From positions 28,567-88,312 of the forward strand of contig NZ_LWIG01000015.1 of the NCBI RefSeq assembly GCF_002068095.1: 59,746 bases of DNA, in the 5' to 3' direction. The DNA comes from Bradyrhizobium sacchari (GTDB lineage: Bacteria > Pseudomonadota > Alphaproteobacteria > Rhizobiales > Xanthobacteraceae). Positions 1 through 8,151 of this stretch are shown in pieces. Position numbers and translations under genes: made by a program. The notes beneath the pieces were generated by a model. It was not told the DNA's origin, did not search any database, and worked only from the letters and a program-made list of their open reading frames with translations. Positions within the stretch are counted from its first letter, which is position 1. Every line of letters begins with the position of its first letter.

Positions 1-1063
1 CGCCACTGGCCGTTCCGATTGCGATGCCCAGGTTAGCGGCGGAGATGTTCAATGTCATCGCGAAAGAGGGGGCCATCTGTCCCGCGAGCGTGACGCGTAC
101 CTGGCCAAGGGTGACTGACGCAGCATGGCTGACGCTCCAAAGCACGAGCGGCGCCGTCGCCAGGAGAATTGCGTCACCCGCGAACGCGGTCAGGTTAACC
201 GAGGCGATCAACAGAAGGATGGCAACAATCGTCGCGCGAATTGGCGCACGGTCTGCCACGCGTCCGGCAAGGTCGTTGCCGAAGAGCCCGGCAAGCCCGA
301 AGAGGAACATGGCGGCTGCAACGCCCCATGCCGTCAAGCCGAGTGCCCGATCCATCCAAGCTCCGAGATATGTATAGGCGGAGAACATCGCGGCGAAGAG
401 CACGACCGACAGAGCGAGATGGGCTAGAAACTCCGGCTGGCGCAGTAGGCGGAGCTGCCCTCCGATCCCACCCGAGCTTGTCGCCGGAATGCGTGGAAAT
501 CGGAGAGCCACGAGCGGCGCGAGGAGCAGCGAAATCGCCGCAAGAACGAGGAACGGCAGCCGCCAGTTACCACCTTGTGCCAACGCAATGCCGGCGGGCA
601 GCGCAAGCAGAACGCCCAGTACGAACCCAAGATTGGCGCGGGCCAATGCGTTGCCACGCTCCGCCGCCGGTGCGAGTGCCGTCACAAGCGAAGCCCCAAC
701 GCTGATGAAGGCGGGAAGCGCAGCGCCTTGCATTATTCTCGCGATCAGCATCTGGTTGACATCTGATCCGATGGCGACCAGCGTGTTGCAGGCGCCGTAA
801 AGCAGGAGCGTGGCGGTCAGAATGAACCGTGGCATCAAGTGACGGGCCATCAATGTAACGAATGGGCCAGCGACGGCGGCCGAAAAAGCGAACCAGCCCG
901 CCAACTCGCCCGCGCGGACCAGGGGAATATTGAGATCCCTCGCCACCAGCGGAAGTAGTCCGACCACGATGAACTCGGCGGCGACGACAACCGTCACCGT
1001 CGGCGCCAGGAGCAACAGCGCTCGGCTCAGAGTCTCTTCTGGGCGGTCGCTGGTGGGTGTCAC
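1..1063 (-). CDS. MFS transporter, DHA1-type drug/metabolite exporter (partial, C-terminus off window)
   Basis: Reading the minus strand from a GTG at 1063 gives an open frame to the window edge (about 354 residues, no stop). It is rich in hydrophobic helices and has the look of a 12-helix major facilitator exporter of the arabinose-efflux/DHA1 kind: an N-terminal helix with ALLLLAPTVTVVVAAEFIVV, a following helix ending in LMARHLMPR, and a second half with FGLAGLFGNDLAGRVADR, the usual loop signature. The GTG overlaps the stop of the upstream SDR gene by four bases (GTGA), so the two are translationally coupled. It probably exports a substrate or product of the pirin/GMC/SDR set. Substrate unknown. 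Confidence 0.85.
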   Translation of the reverse strand, partial: MTPTSDRPEETLSRALLLLAPTVTVVVAAEFIVVGLLPLVARDLNIPLVRAGELAGWFAFSAAVAGPFVTLMARHLMPRFILTATLLLYGACNTLVAIGSDVNQMLIARIMQGAALPAFISVGASLVTALAPAAERGNALARANLGFVLGVLLALPAGIALAQGGNWRLPFLVLAAISLLLAPLVALRFPRIPATSSGGIGGQLRLLRQPEFLAHLALSVVLFAAMFSAYTYLGAWMDRALGLTAWGVAAAMFLFGLAGLFGNDLAGRVADRAPIRATIVAILLLIASVNLTAFAGDAILLATAPLVLWSVSHAASVTLGQVRVTLAGQMAPSFAMTLNISAANLGIAIGTASG

Positions 1064-1800
1064 GCGTTCGCTCCGCCATCGACGGTGAAGCCGGTGCCGT
1101 TCACCGAGCGTGCCGCGTCGCTTGCGAGAAATGCGTAAAGGGCCGCGATATCCTCAGGTCGGCCATATTCCTTGATAGCCATCCGCTGTCGCTGCGCTTC
1201 GGCATGAGGGCCATCAGCGGGATTCATATCGGTGTTGGTTGAACCAGGGTGAACCAGATTCACCGTGATTCCGCGCGGGCCGAGATCGCGAGCGGTGCCC
1301 TTCGTCCAGGCGACGAGCGCTGACTTGCTCGCCGAATAGAGCGCTTTACCGGCATCAGGCACGCGTTCTGCGAGATTGCTGCCCGTCGAGATGATGCGAC
1401 CGCCCTTCGACATGTGTCGGAGAGCCGCCTGCGTCGCCAGGATGACTCCCCGGACATTCACCGCAAGCATCGTGTCGATCTGCTCGAGCGTGACTTCCTC
1501 GATGGTGCCGTAGCTGATAATGCCGGCGTTGTTGACGAGGATATCGAGGCCGTTGAGCTCGGCGGCGGCGCGATCGACGGCCTGTTGGATCGAGGAGGGA
1601 CTCGCGGCATCCATCTGAACGGCCACTGCGCGGCGACCACTCGCCTTGATTTCCTGTACGATGGCGCTGGCAGCTTGCGCAGAGCGCTCATAACCGACCG
1701 CAACGTCCGCGCCCTCTGCGGCGAAGCGGCGGGCGATGGCGGCCCCGATGCCGCGGCTCGCGCCAGTGACGAAGGCTCTCTTTCCCTGAAGCAGAGACAT
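1060..1800 (-). CDS. SDR family NAD(P)-dependent oxidoreductase
   Basis: A classical short-chain dehydrogenase of 246 residues. The N-terminal cofactor motif is VTGASRGIGAAIARRF, the NNAG motif appears in LVNNAGIISYG, and the catalytic Ser-Tyr-Lys is seen as ISTGSN followed by YSASKSAL. The C-terminus ends in the common FTVDGGANA. The ATG at 1800 is preferred over an upstream in-frame start at 1827 because it has AAAGGGAG seven bases upstream and begins just before the Rossmann fold. It lies downstream of the GMC oxidoreductase (76-bp gap) and overlaps the MFS gene. The likely role is NAD(P)-dependent oxidation or reduction of a hydroxyl/keto intermediate; substrate not predictable. Confidence 0.93.
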   Translation of the reverse strand: MSLLQGKRAFVTGASRGIGAAIARRFAAEGADVAVGYERSAQAASAIVQEIKASGRRAVAVQMDAASPSSIQQAVDRAAAELNGLDILVNNAGIISYGTIEEVTLEQIDTMLAVNVRGVILATQAALRHMSKGGRIISTGSNLAERVPDAGKALYSASKSALVAWTKGTARDLGPRGITVNLVHPGSTNTDMNPADGPHAEAQRQRMAIKEYGRPEDIAALYAFLASDAARSVNGTGFTVDGGANA

Positions 1801-1876
1801 GCTTGACTCCCTTTTGTGAGGTGACATTTGAATTTATACGGAGCGTTCGATTATCGTCCGGTAAGGTCGACGTAAT

Positions 1877-3385
1877 TCAAAGTTTGCGCGCGATGGCTTC
1901 CGCCATCATGATGGTCGTGACGTTGGTCGGAGCCGAGACGATGTCGGGCATGATGGAAGCATCCACCACGTGCAGCCCGTCGACGCCGCGGACCTTGCCA
2001 CGGCTGTCGACCACCGCGTCGGGATCCTCAGGTCCGCCCATCGGCACCGAGGATGTCGGATGCGAATAGCCGTCGACCTGCGCGATAATTGCCTTCTCCA
2101 GGGCCGCATCGTCGCGAACAGCGCTGCCTGGAAGCATTTCGGACGCAAGCAAGTCGCAGAACGGCGCGGTAGCTGCGATCTTGCGCGAGAGCTTGACGGC
2201 TTCGATCATTCGGCGCAGATCGCTCTTGTCCTGGAAGAAGTTGAAGCGGATGAGCGGCATGGCTCGCGGGTCGCGGCTCGACAGCCGGATCGTGCCCACC
2301 GATTTCGGCTGCGTCACTGAGCAGGCGAGAACGATTGCGCCACCGGTAGGGCTGTCCGCCGGATCGAAGATGTGAGTACCAGAAATATGCAGGTCGAGCT
2401 CGTTGTCGCCCGCCTCGCTGGACCTCGTCCAGACGATTGCGCCGGCCGCAGGTGTCATGGAGTTCACCTCTGGCCTCAAGGCGTAAACGTTGTAGTAGAA
2501 CGGGTGCTCCTTCAATCGCTGCCCAACCGCGGCATCGACAATGACTGGAATATCGAGCTCGTTCAGGTGGAAGGCGGGGCCGACGCCCGAGCGCATCAAG
2601 ATTGCGGGACTGCCATAAGCGCCTGCCGACAAAATGACCTGTGCGGCCTCGATGATCTCTCCGCTGGCTAGACGCACGCCGACCGCACGGTGGTTATCGA
2701 AGATCACCCGATCCGCTTCGACGCCGCCCCTGATCGTCAGATTGGAGCGAGCGCGGACATCTTCGGTTAAATAGGCCATGCCCGTGTTGATGCGATTTCC
2801 GCCGACGACGTTCAGCGGATAGGGCGATACACCATGCTGTTCACTGCCATTGAAGTCGCTGACGCGCGGCAGGCCGCAGGCTTCCGCGGCCAGTACGAAG
2901 GCACGCATGGACGGCGTGTTCTCTTCCATGGTTCGCTGCCGGATCGGGAATGGGCCGCTGCGACCATGCCAGGCGTCCTCACCGGTCGGCGTGTTCTCCA
3001 TCGCCTTATAGATCGGCAAGACATCCTCAAAGGACCAGCCTTCGAGTCCATGCTTGCTCCAGTTGCTGAAGTCGACGGGACGCGCGCGCATCGCGACTGC
3101 CGCGTTGACGCCGGAGCTTCCGCCGAGCACCTTGCCGCGGATCGCTTTGATATCGTGGCCAAGCCCGAGATGGTCCTGGGTGTGGTAGCCCCAATCGTGG
3201 TGATCATCGCCGCCGACCCGGTCAGCGTTCGCGATGATGTCCGGATAGTCGCCGGATGCGTAGGCTGGGCCAGCTTCGATCAGGAGAACCGAACGAGTCC
3301 TTCTTTCACTGAGGCGGTTGGCGAGCACGGCACCGGCGGAGCCGCCTCCCCCGATGACGATGTCAAATTTCTTTTCGTTGGCCAT
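1877..3385 (-). CDS. GMC family FAD-dependent oxidoreductase (choline dehydrogenase-like)
   Basis: A 502-residue glucose-methanol-choline oxidoreductase. The FAD dinucleotide-binding motif IVIGGGGSAGAVLANRLSE is at residues about 10-28, the GMC signature GKVLGGSSGVNAAVAMR is near 85-100, and a second signature (SAGAYGSPAILMRSGVGP) is in the middle. The C-terminus carries the expected HPTSSVPMGG with the active-site histidine, and VDASIMPDIVSAPTNVTT. Family members oxidise primary alcohols to aldehydes. It is the third gene of a minus-strand set (pirin, hydrolase, GMC, SDR, MFS), 22 bp after the hydrolase stop. The alcohol substrate is unknown. Confidence 0.93.
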   Translation of the reverse strand: MANEKKFDIVIGGGGSAGAVLANRLSERRTRSVLLIEAGPAYASGDYPDIIANADRVGGDDHHDWGYHTQDHLGLGHDIKAIRGKVLGGSSGVNAAVAMRARPVDFSNWSKHGLEGWSFEDVLPIYKAMENTPTGEDAWHGRSGPFPIRQRTMEENTPSMRAFVLAAEACGLPRVSDFNGSEQHGVSPYPLNVVGGNRINTGMAYLTEDVRARSNLTIRGGVEADRVIFDNHRAVGVRLASGEIIEAAQVILSAGAYGSPAILMRSGVGPAFHLNELDIPVIVDAAVGQRLKEHPFYYNVYALRPEVNSMTPAAGAIVWTRSSEAGDNELDLHISGTHIFDPADSPTGGAIVLACSVTQPKSVGTIRLSSRDPRAMPLIRFNFFQDKSDLRRMIEAVKLSRKIAATAPFCDLLASEMLPGSAVRDDAALEKAIIAQVDGYSHPTSSVPMGGPEDPDAVVDSRGKVRGVDGLHVVDASIMPDIVSAPTNVTTIMMAEAIARKL

Positions 3386-3407
3386 GATGAGTGACTTTCG
3401 TTATGCG

Positions 3408-4343
3408 TTACCGGGCGTCGAAGACCGTGCGGAGAAAGCGGGCGGCACTATCGAGCGCGTTCCGGCTGGTCTCCAAATGGGAGACGTCGAGCTGGAAGAC
3501 GTGATGCATGCCCTCGAAGATCTGAAGTTCGACGGGTACGCCAGCCTGCGACGCCCGCGCGGCGTATTGCCGCGAATCGTCGAGCAACTTCTCGTCCGTT
3601 CCGACCTGGATAAGCAGCGGCGGAAGGCCCTTCAGATCACTGAACAGCGGCGAAGCCAACGGATGGTCGGGCCTGTAAGGGCCGACATATTTGGCTGCGC
3701 AGTCGCGCAGATAGTCGAAGCTAATCAAAGGATCGATTACTGCGGGATCGGTCATGGACGCGCCGGTGAACGACAGATCGGTCCATGGAGAGAACACTGC
3801 GCCGCCGACCGGCGTCGGTCCAGAGGTATTCTTGGTCAGGCTCGCGAGGGTCACCAGCGAAAGTCCGCCGCCCGCGGAATCGCCAACGATAGCAATTCGA
3901 TCGAAGCCCTTGCGGATCAGATATTGCCAGGCGCTTCTCGCGGTATTCGGGGCGGCGGGAAGCGAGGCTTCCGGAGCAAGCGGATAGTCGATGACGAGAG
4001 CGGGCACGTTGACGCGGCTGACGATCTGGCTGACGAAGCCGCGATAAGCCATGGCAGAACCGAGGACGTAGCCGCCGCCGTGCAGAAACAGGATCGCTTC
4101 GTCGGCAGCAGGGGCCCGCGGCGGACGGATGAAGAAACCGTGCACGGCTTCGTCGTCGACCGAGTCAATGGTTACGTCGGCGGCGATCGGACTTCCCGAG
4201 ATGAACACGTCGTAGATCGTCCGGGGGCTGCCCTTTGCTGCGCTCCAGAACGTCGCGAACCGTTCGCGCAGCGCGCGTTCGCGCTCCCGTTCACCAGGCG
4301 CGATCCGGATGAATTCCGTCTTGGAGCCGAAACCCGCTTTCAT
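3408..4343 (-). CDS. alpha/beta hydrolase, hormone-sensitive-lipase family (esterase)
   Basis: A family IV carboxylesterase of 311 residues. The oxyanion-hole motif HGGG is at residues 88-91 (LHGGGYVLGSA), the nucleophile is Ser156 in GDSAGGG, and the charge-relay Asp and His are in VGTDEKLLDDS and GMHHVFQ. I use the ATG at 4343; the frame is open up to 4487, but the upstream part is low-complexity and unlike the family. It probably cleaves an ester in the same pathway as the GMC and SDR enzymes. Confidence 0.9.
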   Translation of the reverse strand: MKAGFGSKTEFIRIAPGERERERALRERFATFWSAAKGSPRTIYDVFISGSPIAADVTIDSVDDEAVHGFFIRPPRAPAADEAILFLHGGGYVLGSAMAYRGFVSQIVSRVNVPALVIDYPLAPEASLPAAPNTARSAWQYLIRKGFDRIAIVGDSAGGGLSLVTLASLTKNTSGPTPVGGAVFSPWTDLSFTGASMTDPAVIDPLISFDYLRDCAAKYVGPYRPDHPLASPLFSDLKGLPPLLIQVGTDEKLLDDSRQYAARASQAGVPVELQIFEGMHHVFQLDVSHLETSRNALDSAARFLRTVFDAR

Positions 4344-4428
4344 CGTTAAAAAATCCTTTTGCTGACAGACATGACTGACCGACCGCGCGAAACGCGCGTC
4401 CGACGTCGCATTCGGTGTCGGGTTGCGG

Positions 4429-5313
4429 CTAGGTTGGGATTCGCCCGAACTTGCCTTCGGCGTAGGAGGCGAGCGTGCGGTGAACATCGACTTCGGTCGA
4501 CATGACGAGCGGGCCGTGCTTGACGAAGGGCTCGCGGATCGGCCGCGCGGCCATCAGCACGAAGTGCGCCGATGCTGTAGCTTCGACGAGCACGTCCGTG
4601 GGTGGACCAGCCTCGATTGTCGTGGCGGTCGCCGGCCGCAGCGCGCGTTCGGCGTCGCCGCAGCGGACGATGGGCGCCCCCGAGACCGCATAAATCCAGG
4701 CTTGGCGCCCCTCGGGCAGCCGGTGCTGAAAGCTGCCGCTCGTCAGGTAGCCGTCGAGCATGGTCATCTCTTCCGGTGTATCCTCGGCGCCGGTCGCCGT
4801 TCCGCTGCGGCCAAGAAGCACACGCACTCGATGGCCCGGGCCTGCCAGCACGGGCACCTCGTCGGCCGACACATGCAGCGAGCGTGCGGGCTCCTTTTTC
4901 AAGTGCCGCGGCAGGTTGACGAAGATCTGGAGGGCGTGGATGCAGGCTCCATCGGCCGGCCGCTCCTCATGCGCTGCTCCCTGGGCGGCCGAAAGCCAGT
5001 ACAGATCGCCGGCCTTCAACGCAATGTTGTGTCCCAGCGTATCGCGATTGATGAATTCCCCGCGGGCATCCTCGAAAACCGCCGTGACGGCTGAGATGCC
5101 TGCATGGAGGTGCGGGTCGAAGGTCGGCGCTGTCATCGTGAAGTCGTCGGCCATCAGGAGGGGATCCATGCTGCCGCAAAACATTTCTTCGGAGAAGTGA
5201 TGGGCGGTGAAGCCCTGTCCGATGCTGAGAGGCTTCGCCGAGACGATGGCGCCGACTCTCTCCCTGCGATCGGATGCTTGGTCAATGCGTTCGACGATTG
5301 CGGCTTGGTTCAT
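4429..5313 (-). CDS. pirin family protein (bicupin)
   Basis: A 294-residue bicupin of the pirin family. The N-terminal cupin has the pirin pattern FDPHLHAGISAVTAVFED, with the histidines expected to bind the metal, and the interdomain segment has MTMLDGYL. Pirins are Fe-binding proteins; some are quercetinases and others act in regulation, so the activity cannot be fixed. It lies between the LysR regulator upstream (121-bp gap) and the esterase downstream (85-bp gap), which suggests it is the first gene of the LysR-controlled set. Confidence 0.9.
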   Translation of the reverse strand: MNQAAIVERIDQASDRRERVGAIVSAKPLSIGQGFTAHHFSEEMFCGSMDPLLMADDFTMTAPTFDPHLHAGISAVTAVFEDARGEFINRDTLGHNIALKAGDLYWLSAAQGAAHEERPADGACIHALQIFVNLPRHLKKEPARSLHVSADEVPVLAGPGHRVRVLLGRSGTATGAEDTPEEMTMLDGYLTSGSFQHRLPEGRQAWIYAVSGAPIVRCGDAERALRPATATTIEAGPPTDVLVEATASAHFVLMAARPIREPFVKHGPLVMSTEVDVHRTLASYAEGKFGRIPT

Positions 5314-5434
5314 CGTGATCCTCCTCAGGTGTTGCCCTCGAAGGTCAATCTAGGTCGCGTTCGATCGTGCCGGGAAGTCCGCATGATTAGGACTTAGCGT
5401 CCATTGCGTTGGACGACGGGAGGACGATGCCGAT

Positions 5435-6346
5435 CTACATCAACACGGTTTTCGGAAGCTCGGCCGCGAGATGGTCGAGAAAAACGCGCACGGATGGAAG
5501 TAGGCCCTGACGGTAGGGGATCAGTGCGGTGAGTGTCGAATCGCCGGCGATCCAGTTCGGAAGGACACGGCGCAGCTTGCCCGACTTCACGGCCGCCCGG
5601 CAAATGTAGCCGGGCAATGCTACAATCCCCAACCCGCGGATCGCGGCCTGCTGGAGGCCCACCATGTCATCGCTTAGCAGGCGCGGAGTCAGCGGCACGA
5701 CTTCCTCGTTCTTGGACTGACGCACGTGGCGAAGGTGCCAGACCGCATCGACGCCGGTTCGCATCATGAATAGGGATGGGTGATTGCGAAGATCCTGTGG
5801 CTTCTCTGGCTCGCCGTTCTTCTTCAGATATGATTCGCCGGCAAATAGAAACCAAGGTGCTGGCGCCAGGGTCCGCTGCACCAGGTTGGAGTCCGGGAGC
5901 GGGTTCGTGTGCGCACGAATTGCGATGTCGAAGTTCTCGCCCACGATGTCGACAGTGCGGTCGACGGCATGCACCACCACGTTGACCTTTGGGTAGTTAA
6001 CAAGAAAATCGGCGATGACGTCCGACATCGCGAACTGCATCGTCGCCACCCCTCCGGTACATCTGATCGTCCCGCTCGGCTCGCCGACCCGTTCCTTGAT
6101 GATCGCCTCCGCAGTCTCGGCCTGGCGAAGCATCTCGACTGCGTGACGGTAAAACTCCGCTCCTACATCAGTCATCCCGAAGCGGCGTGACGTGCGGTTA
6201 AGGAGCCGTACGCCCAGGCTCGCCTCCAGCTGCTGCATCCGGTGACTGAGCGTCGACTTCGGGGTCCGCAACGTACGGCTGGCGGCGGTAAATCCGCCTC
6301 GGTCCACGACCTGGACGAATAGATAGAAGTCATTGAGATCGAGCAC
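5435..6346 (-). CDS. LysR family transcriptional regulator
   Basis: A 303-residue LysR regulator. The N-terminal winged HTH is clear (DFYLFVQVVDRGGFTAAS, then LSHRMQQLEASLGVRLLNR), followed by a LysR substrate-binding domain typical of the CrgA/DmlR-like group. The start is a GTG at 6346 preceded by GGGGGAG. It is divergent from the isochorismatase-family gene at 6499 and upstream of the pirin-to-MFS genes, so it is placed to control one or both. The effector is unknown. Confidence 0.92.
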   Translation of the reverse strand: MLDLNDFYLFVQVVDRGGFTAASRTLRTPKSTLSHRMQQLEASLGVRLLNRTSRRFGMTDVGAEFYRHAVEMLRQAETAEAIIKERVGEPSGTIRCTGGVATMQFAMSDVIADFLVNYPKVNVVVHAVDRTVDIVGENFDIAIRAHTNPLPDSNLVQRTLAPAPWFLFAGESYLKKNGEPEKPQDLRNHPSLFMMRTGVDAVWHLRHVRQSKNEEVVPLTPRLLSDDMVGLQQAAIRGLGIVALPGYICRAAVKSGKLRRVLPNWIAGDSTLTALIPYRQGLLPSVRVFLDHLAAELPKTVLM

Positions 6347-6498
6347 GGCTCCCCCATCGTCCAGCCTGATGGACGGTAAGTCCGGATATTGACCACTTTT
6401 GGCCCGTTCGTCTAGCCGGTATCTGGTTATGCGCTGTCACGGCGAAGTGTCGTGACCCATGCTCAGGACCCATCCGGGCGCCAACGTAGGAGGACGCT

Positions 6499-7116
6499 AT
6501 GAACATTCGGAAGTATGAGCCACTCACCTCGGACAACGCCGCCGTAATTCTTGTTGATCACCAGGTCGGGCTTATGACCGGCGTGCGCGACTATTCGATA
6601 GGCGAACTCAAGCACAACATCGTCGCACTCGCCAAGTCGGCGAAGGCGTTGAATCTTCCGATCGTAGTCACCACAACGGCGGCGGAGAGCATGTGGGGGC
6701 CCACAATTCCTGAACTCGTCGAGGCCCTCCCCGGTGTCAACATCATCGATCGCTCGACGGTCAACGCCTATGACGATGCGCGTGTCGCGGAGGCCATCGA
6801 GGCGACCGGGCGCAGGAAGCTCATTTTCGCGGGCATCTCACTCGAAGTCTGCGCAGGATTTCCCGCCATGACCGCGGTGGCCCGTGGCCTGGATGCCTAT
6901 GTCGCCGTCGATGCTTGCGGAACATTCAGCGACACCAAACACCAAGTGAACCTGTTCCGCATGCAGCAGGCTGGCGTGATCCTCTCCGACCACGCCACGA
7001 TGATGGTCGAGATACTGAAAGACAACGGACGGCGGGAGGCTGGCCCAGTCTACGCTGCGCTAGACATGCCTTGGGCAACCCTCGTCGGCCAAGTCGCCGC
7101 CGCGCACCGCAAATAA
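6499..7116 (+). CDS. isochorismatase family cysteine hydrolase (YcaC-like)
   Basis: A 205-residue cysteine hydrolase of the isochorismatase superfamily. The catalytic Asp is in ILVDHQVG and the nucleophilic Cys in AGISLEVCAGFPA. The strand-loop INAYDDARVAEAI type segment is as in YcaC-like members. A strong ribosome-binding site (GGAGGACGCT) precedes the ATG. The catalytic Lys is not obvious, so function ranges from amidase to uncharacterised hydrolase. It is followed by a carboxymuconolactone-decarboxylase-like pseudogene and is divergent from the LysR gene. Confidence 0.88.
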   Translation: MNIRKYEPLTSDNAAVILVDHQVGLMTGVRDYSIGELKHNIVALAKSAKALNLPIVVTTTAAESMWGPTIPELVEALPGVNIIDRSTVNAYDDARVAEAIEATGRRKLIFAGISLEVCAGFPAMTAVARGLDAYVAVDACGTFSDTKHQVNLFRMQQAGVILSDHATMMVEILKDNGRREAGPVYAALDMPWATLVGQVAAAHRK

Positions 7117-7167
7117 TAGCTCAGATCGGGACCAGATCGCCGGGAATATTCAAGTGAGAAGCGAGTC

Positions 7168-7515
7168 ATGAGCATGCACGATTGGAATAACTATCGACAT
7201 CAACTTGTCGCTGGTGTCGGAGAGCTCTCGATGCTGAGCCCGGACGCCGTTCGTGGCTATACTACGGTCGCTGGCGCCGCTTCAAAGACCGGCCGCCTCG
7301 ACGCGAAGACGCGCGAACTGATCGCACTGGCCGTCGCTGTCTCGCTCCGCTGCGACGGCTGCATTGCGATCCATGCCCAAACGCGAGGAAGCTTGGCGTA
7401 ATGTCCGATGAGCTCGCCGAAGCTCTCGGCGTGGTCGGTTTCGATCAACGCTGGTGCTGCGATCGTCTACTCGACGCGTACCTTCGATGCTTTCAAGGCG
7501 TCGGACGAAGTCTGA
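7168..7515 (+). pseudogene. carboxymuconolactone decarboxylase / AhpD-like protein, two compensating frameshifts
   Basis: The first 72 codons give a typical CMD/AhpD start, including KTRELIALAVAVSLRCDGCIAIH with the CxxC-type region reduced to CDGC and its following His. The frame then breaks. Shifting by one base near 7383 reads ARKLGVMSDELAEALGVV, and returning to the original frame near 7437 reads SINAGAAIVYSTRTFDAFKASDEV to a stop at 7513. The total of 115 codons is the normal family length, so one missing and one extra base break an otherwise intact gene. Sequencing error or genuine inactivation cannot be told apart here. As read, only a 77-residue truncated product (7168-7401) is made. 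Confidence 0.85.
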
Positions 7516-7598
7516 GCCGGACCTAACTCAAAGAAAAGAAGGGTTGCCGGACTGGACAGGCCGGCCTCTCGAATACCGTAAACTTGGGGAGATGAACA

Positions 7599-7865
7599 AT
7601 GAATGGGATGTTGGCAGAGCTTCCCGCCAACGGCAAACTCTCTGGACGAGTGGCCGACGCCATCGACAACGTATCGCTCGCGTATACGGCCATCGCTATT
7701 GGTCTAGCGGGCATGAGCGGAACTTGGCGCAATCTCGACGAGCATCCGCCCCGCTTCGTCAGTCAATGGATTCATGTCGCCGCTTGCTTCATCTGGGTGG
7801 CTTTGGTGGCTCTGGTTGTGGTCAAAGGAACGTTGTCGAGCCTAAGGTCGCTTTCGCGGGCCTAA
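7599..7865 (+). CDS. hypothetical small membrane protein
   Basis: An 88-residue protein with an excellent ribosome-binding site (GGGGAG seven bases before the ATG). It has two hydrophobic stretches: a weaker one at about 28-41 (SLAYTAIAIGLAGM) and a strong one at about 58-76 (WIHVAACFIWVALVALVVV). I do not recognise the family. It lies 83 bp after the broken CMD gene and ends before a 286-bp stretch with nothing recognisable. Confidence 0.6.
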   Translation: MNGMLAELPANGKLSGRVADAIDNVSLAYTAIAIGLAGMSGTWRNLDEHPPRFVSQWIHVAACFIWVALVALVVVKGTLSSLRSLSRA

Positions 7866-8151
7866 GAGCATGGGATCACCTGCAGTCTGGTCCGACTGAT
7901 CGAGCAAAGCGTGAAGCCAGTGGGGGTCTGATCAGATCCCAGTAACCCTGGTAAAATTCCGGGATGTTGATGCACTTGATATACTAGGGGCAAAGCTTGT
8001 CGGCAGATCGTCGCAAGCTACGCGAAATAGGAACTGTGCCCAACTTGTCGCCTGCGTGCTGGCCGGCACGCGCCCCTGCGCGGCCGGCCGACCTTCTGAT
8101 GCTTTCCTCGGGAATCGCCGGCATCGGTGTGATCGATCGCGGTCTCGCAAA

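Noticed and set aside
7454..7945. 163-residue plus-strand frame overlapping the small membrane protein
   Set aside because: Starts within the broken CMD gene, is Arg/Ser-rich like a shadow frame, and the 7599 gene has a much better ribosome-binding site.
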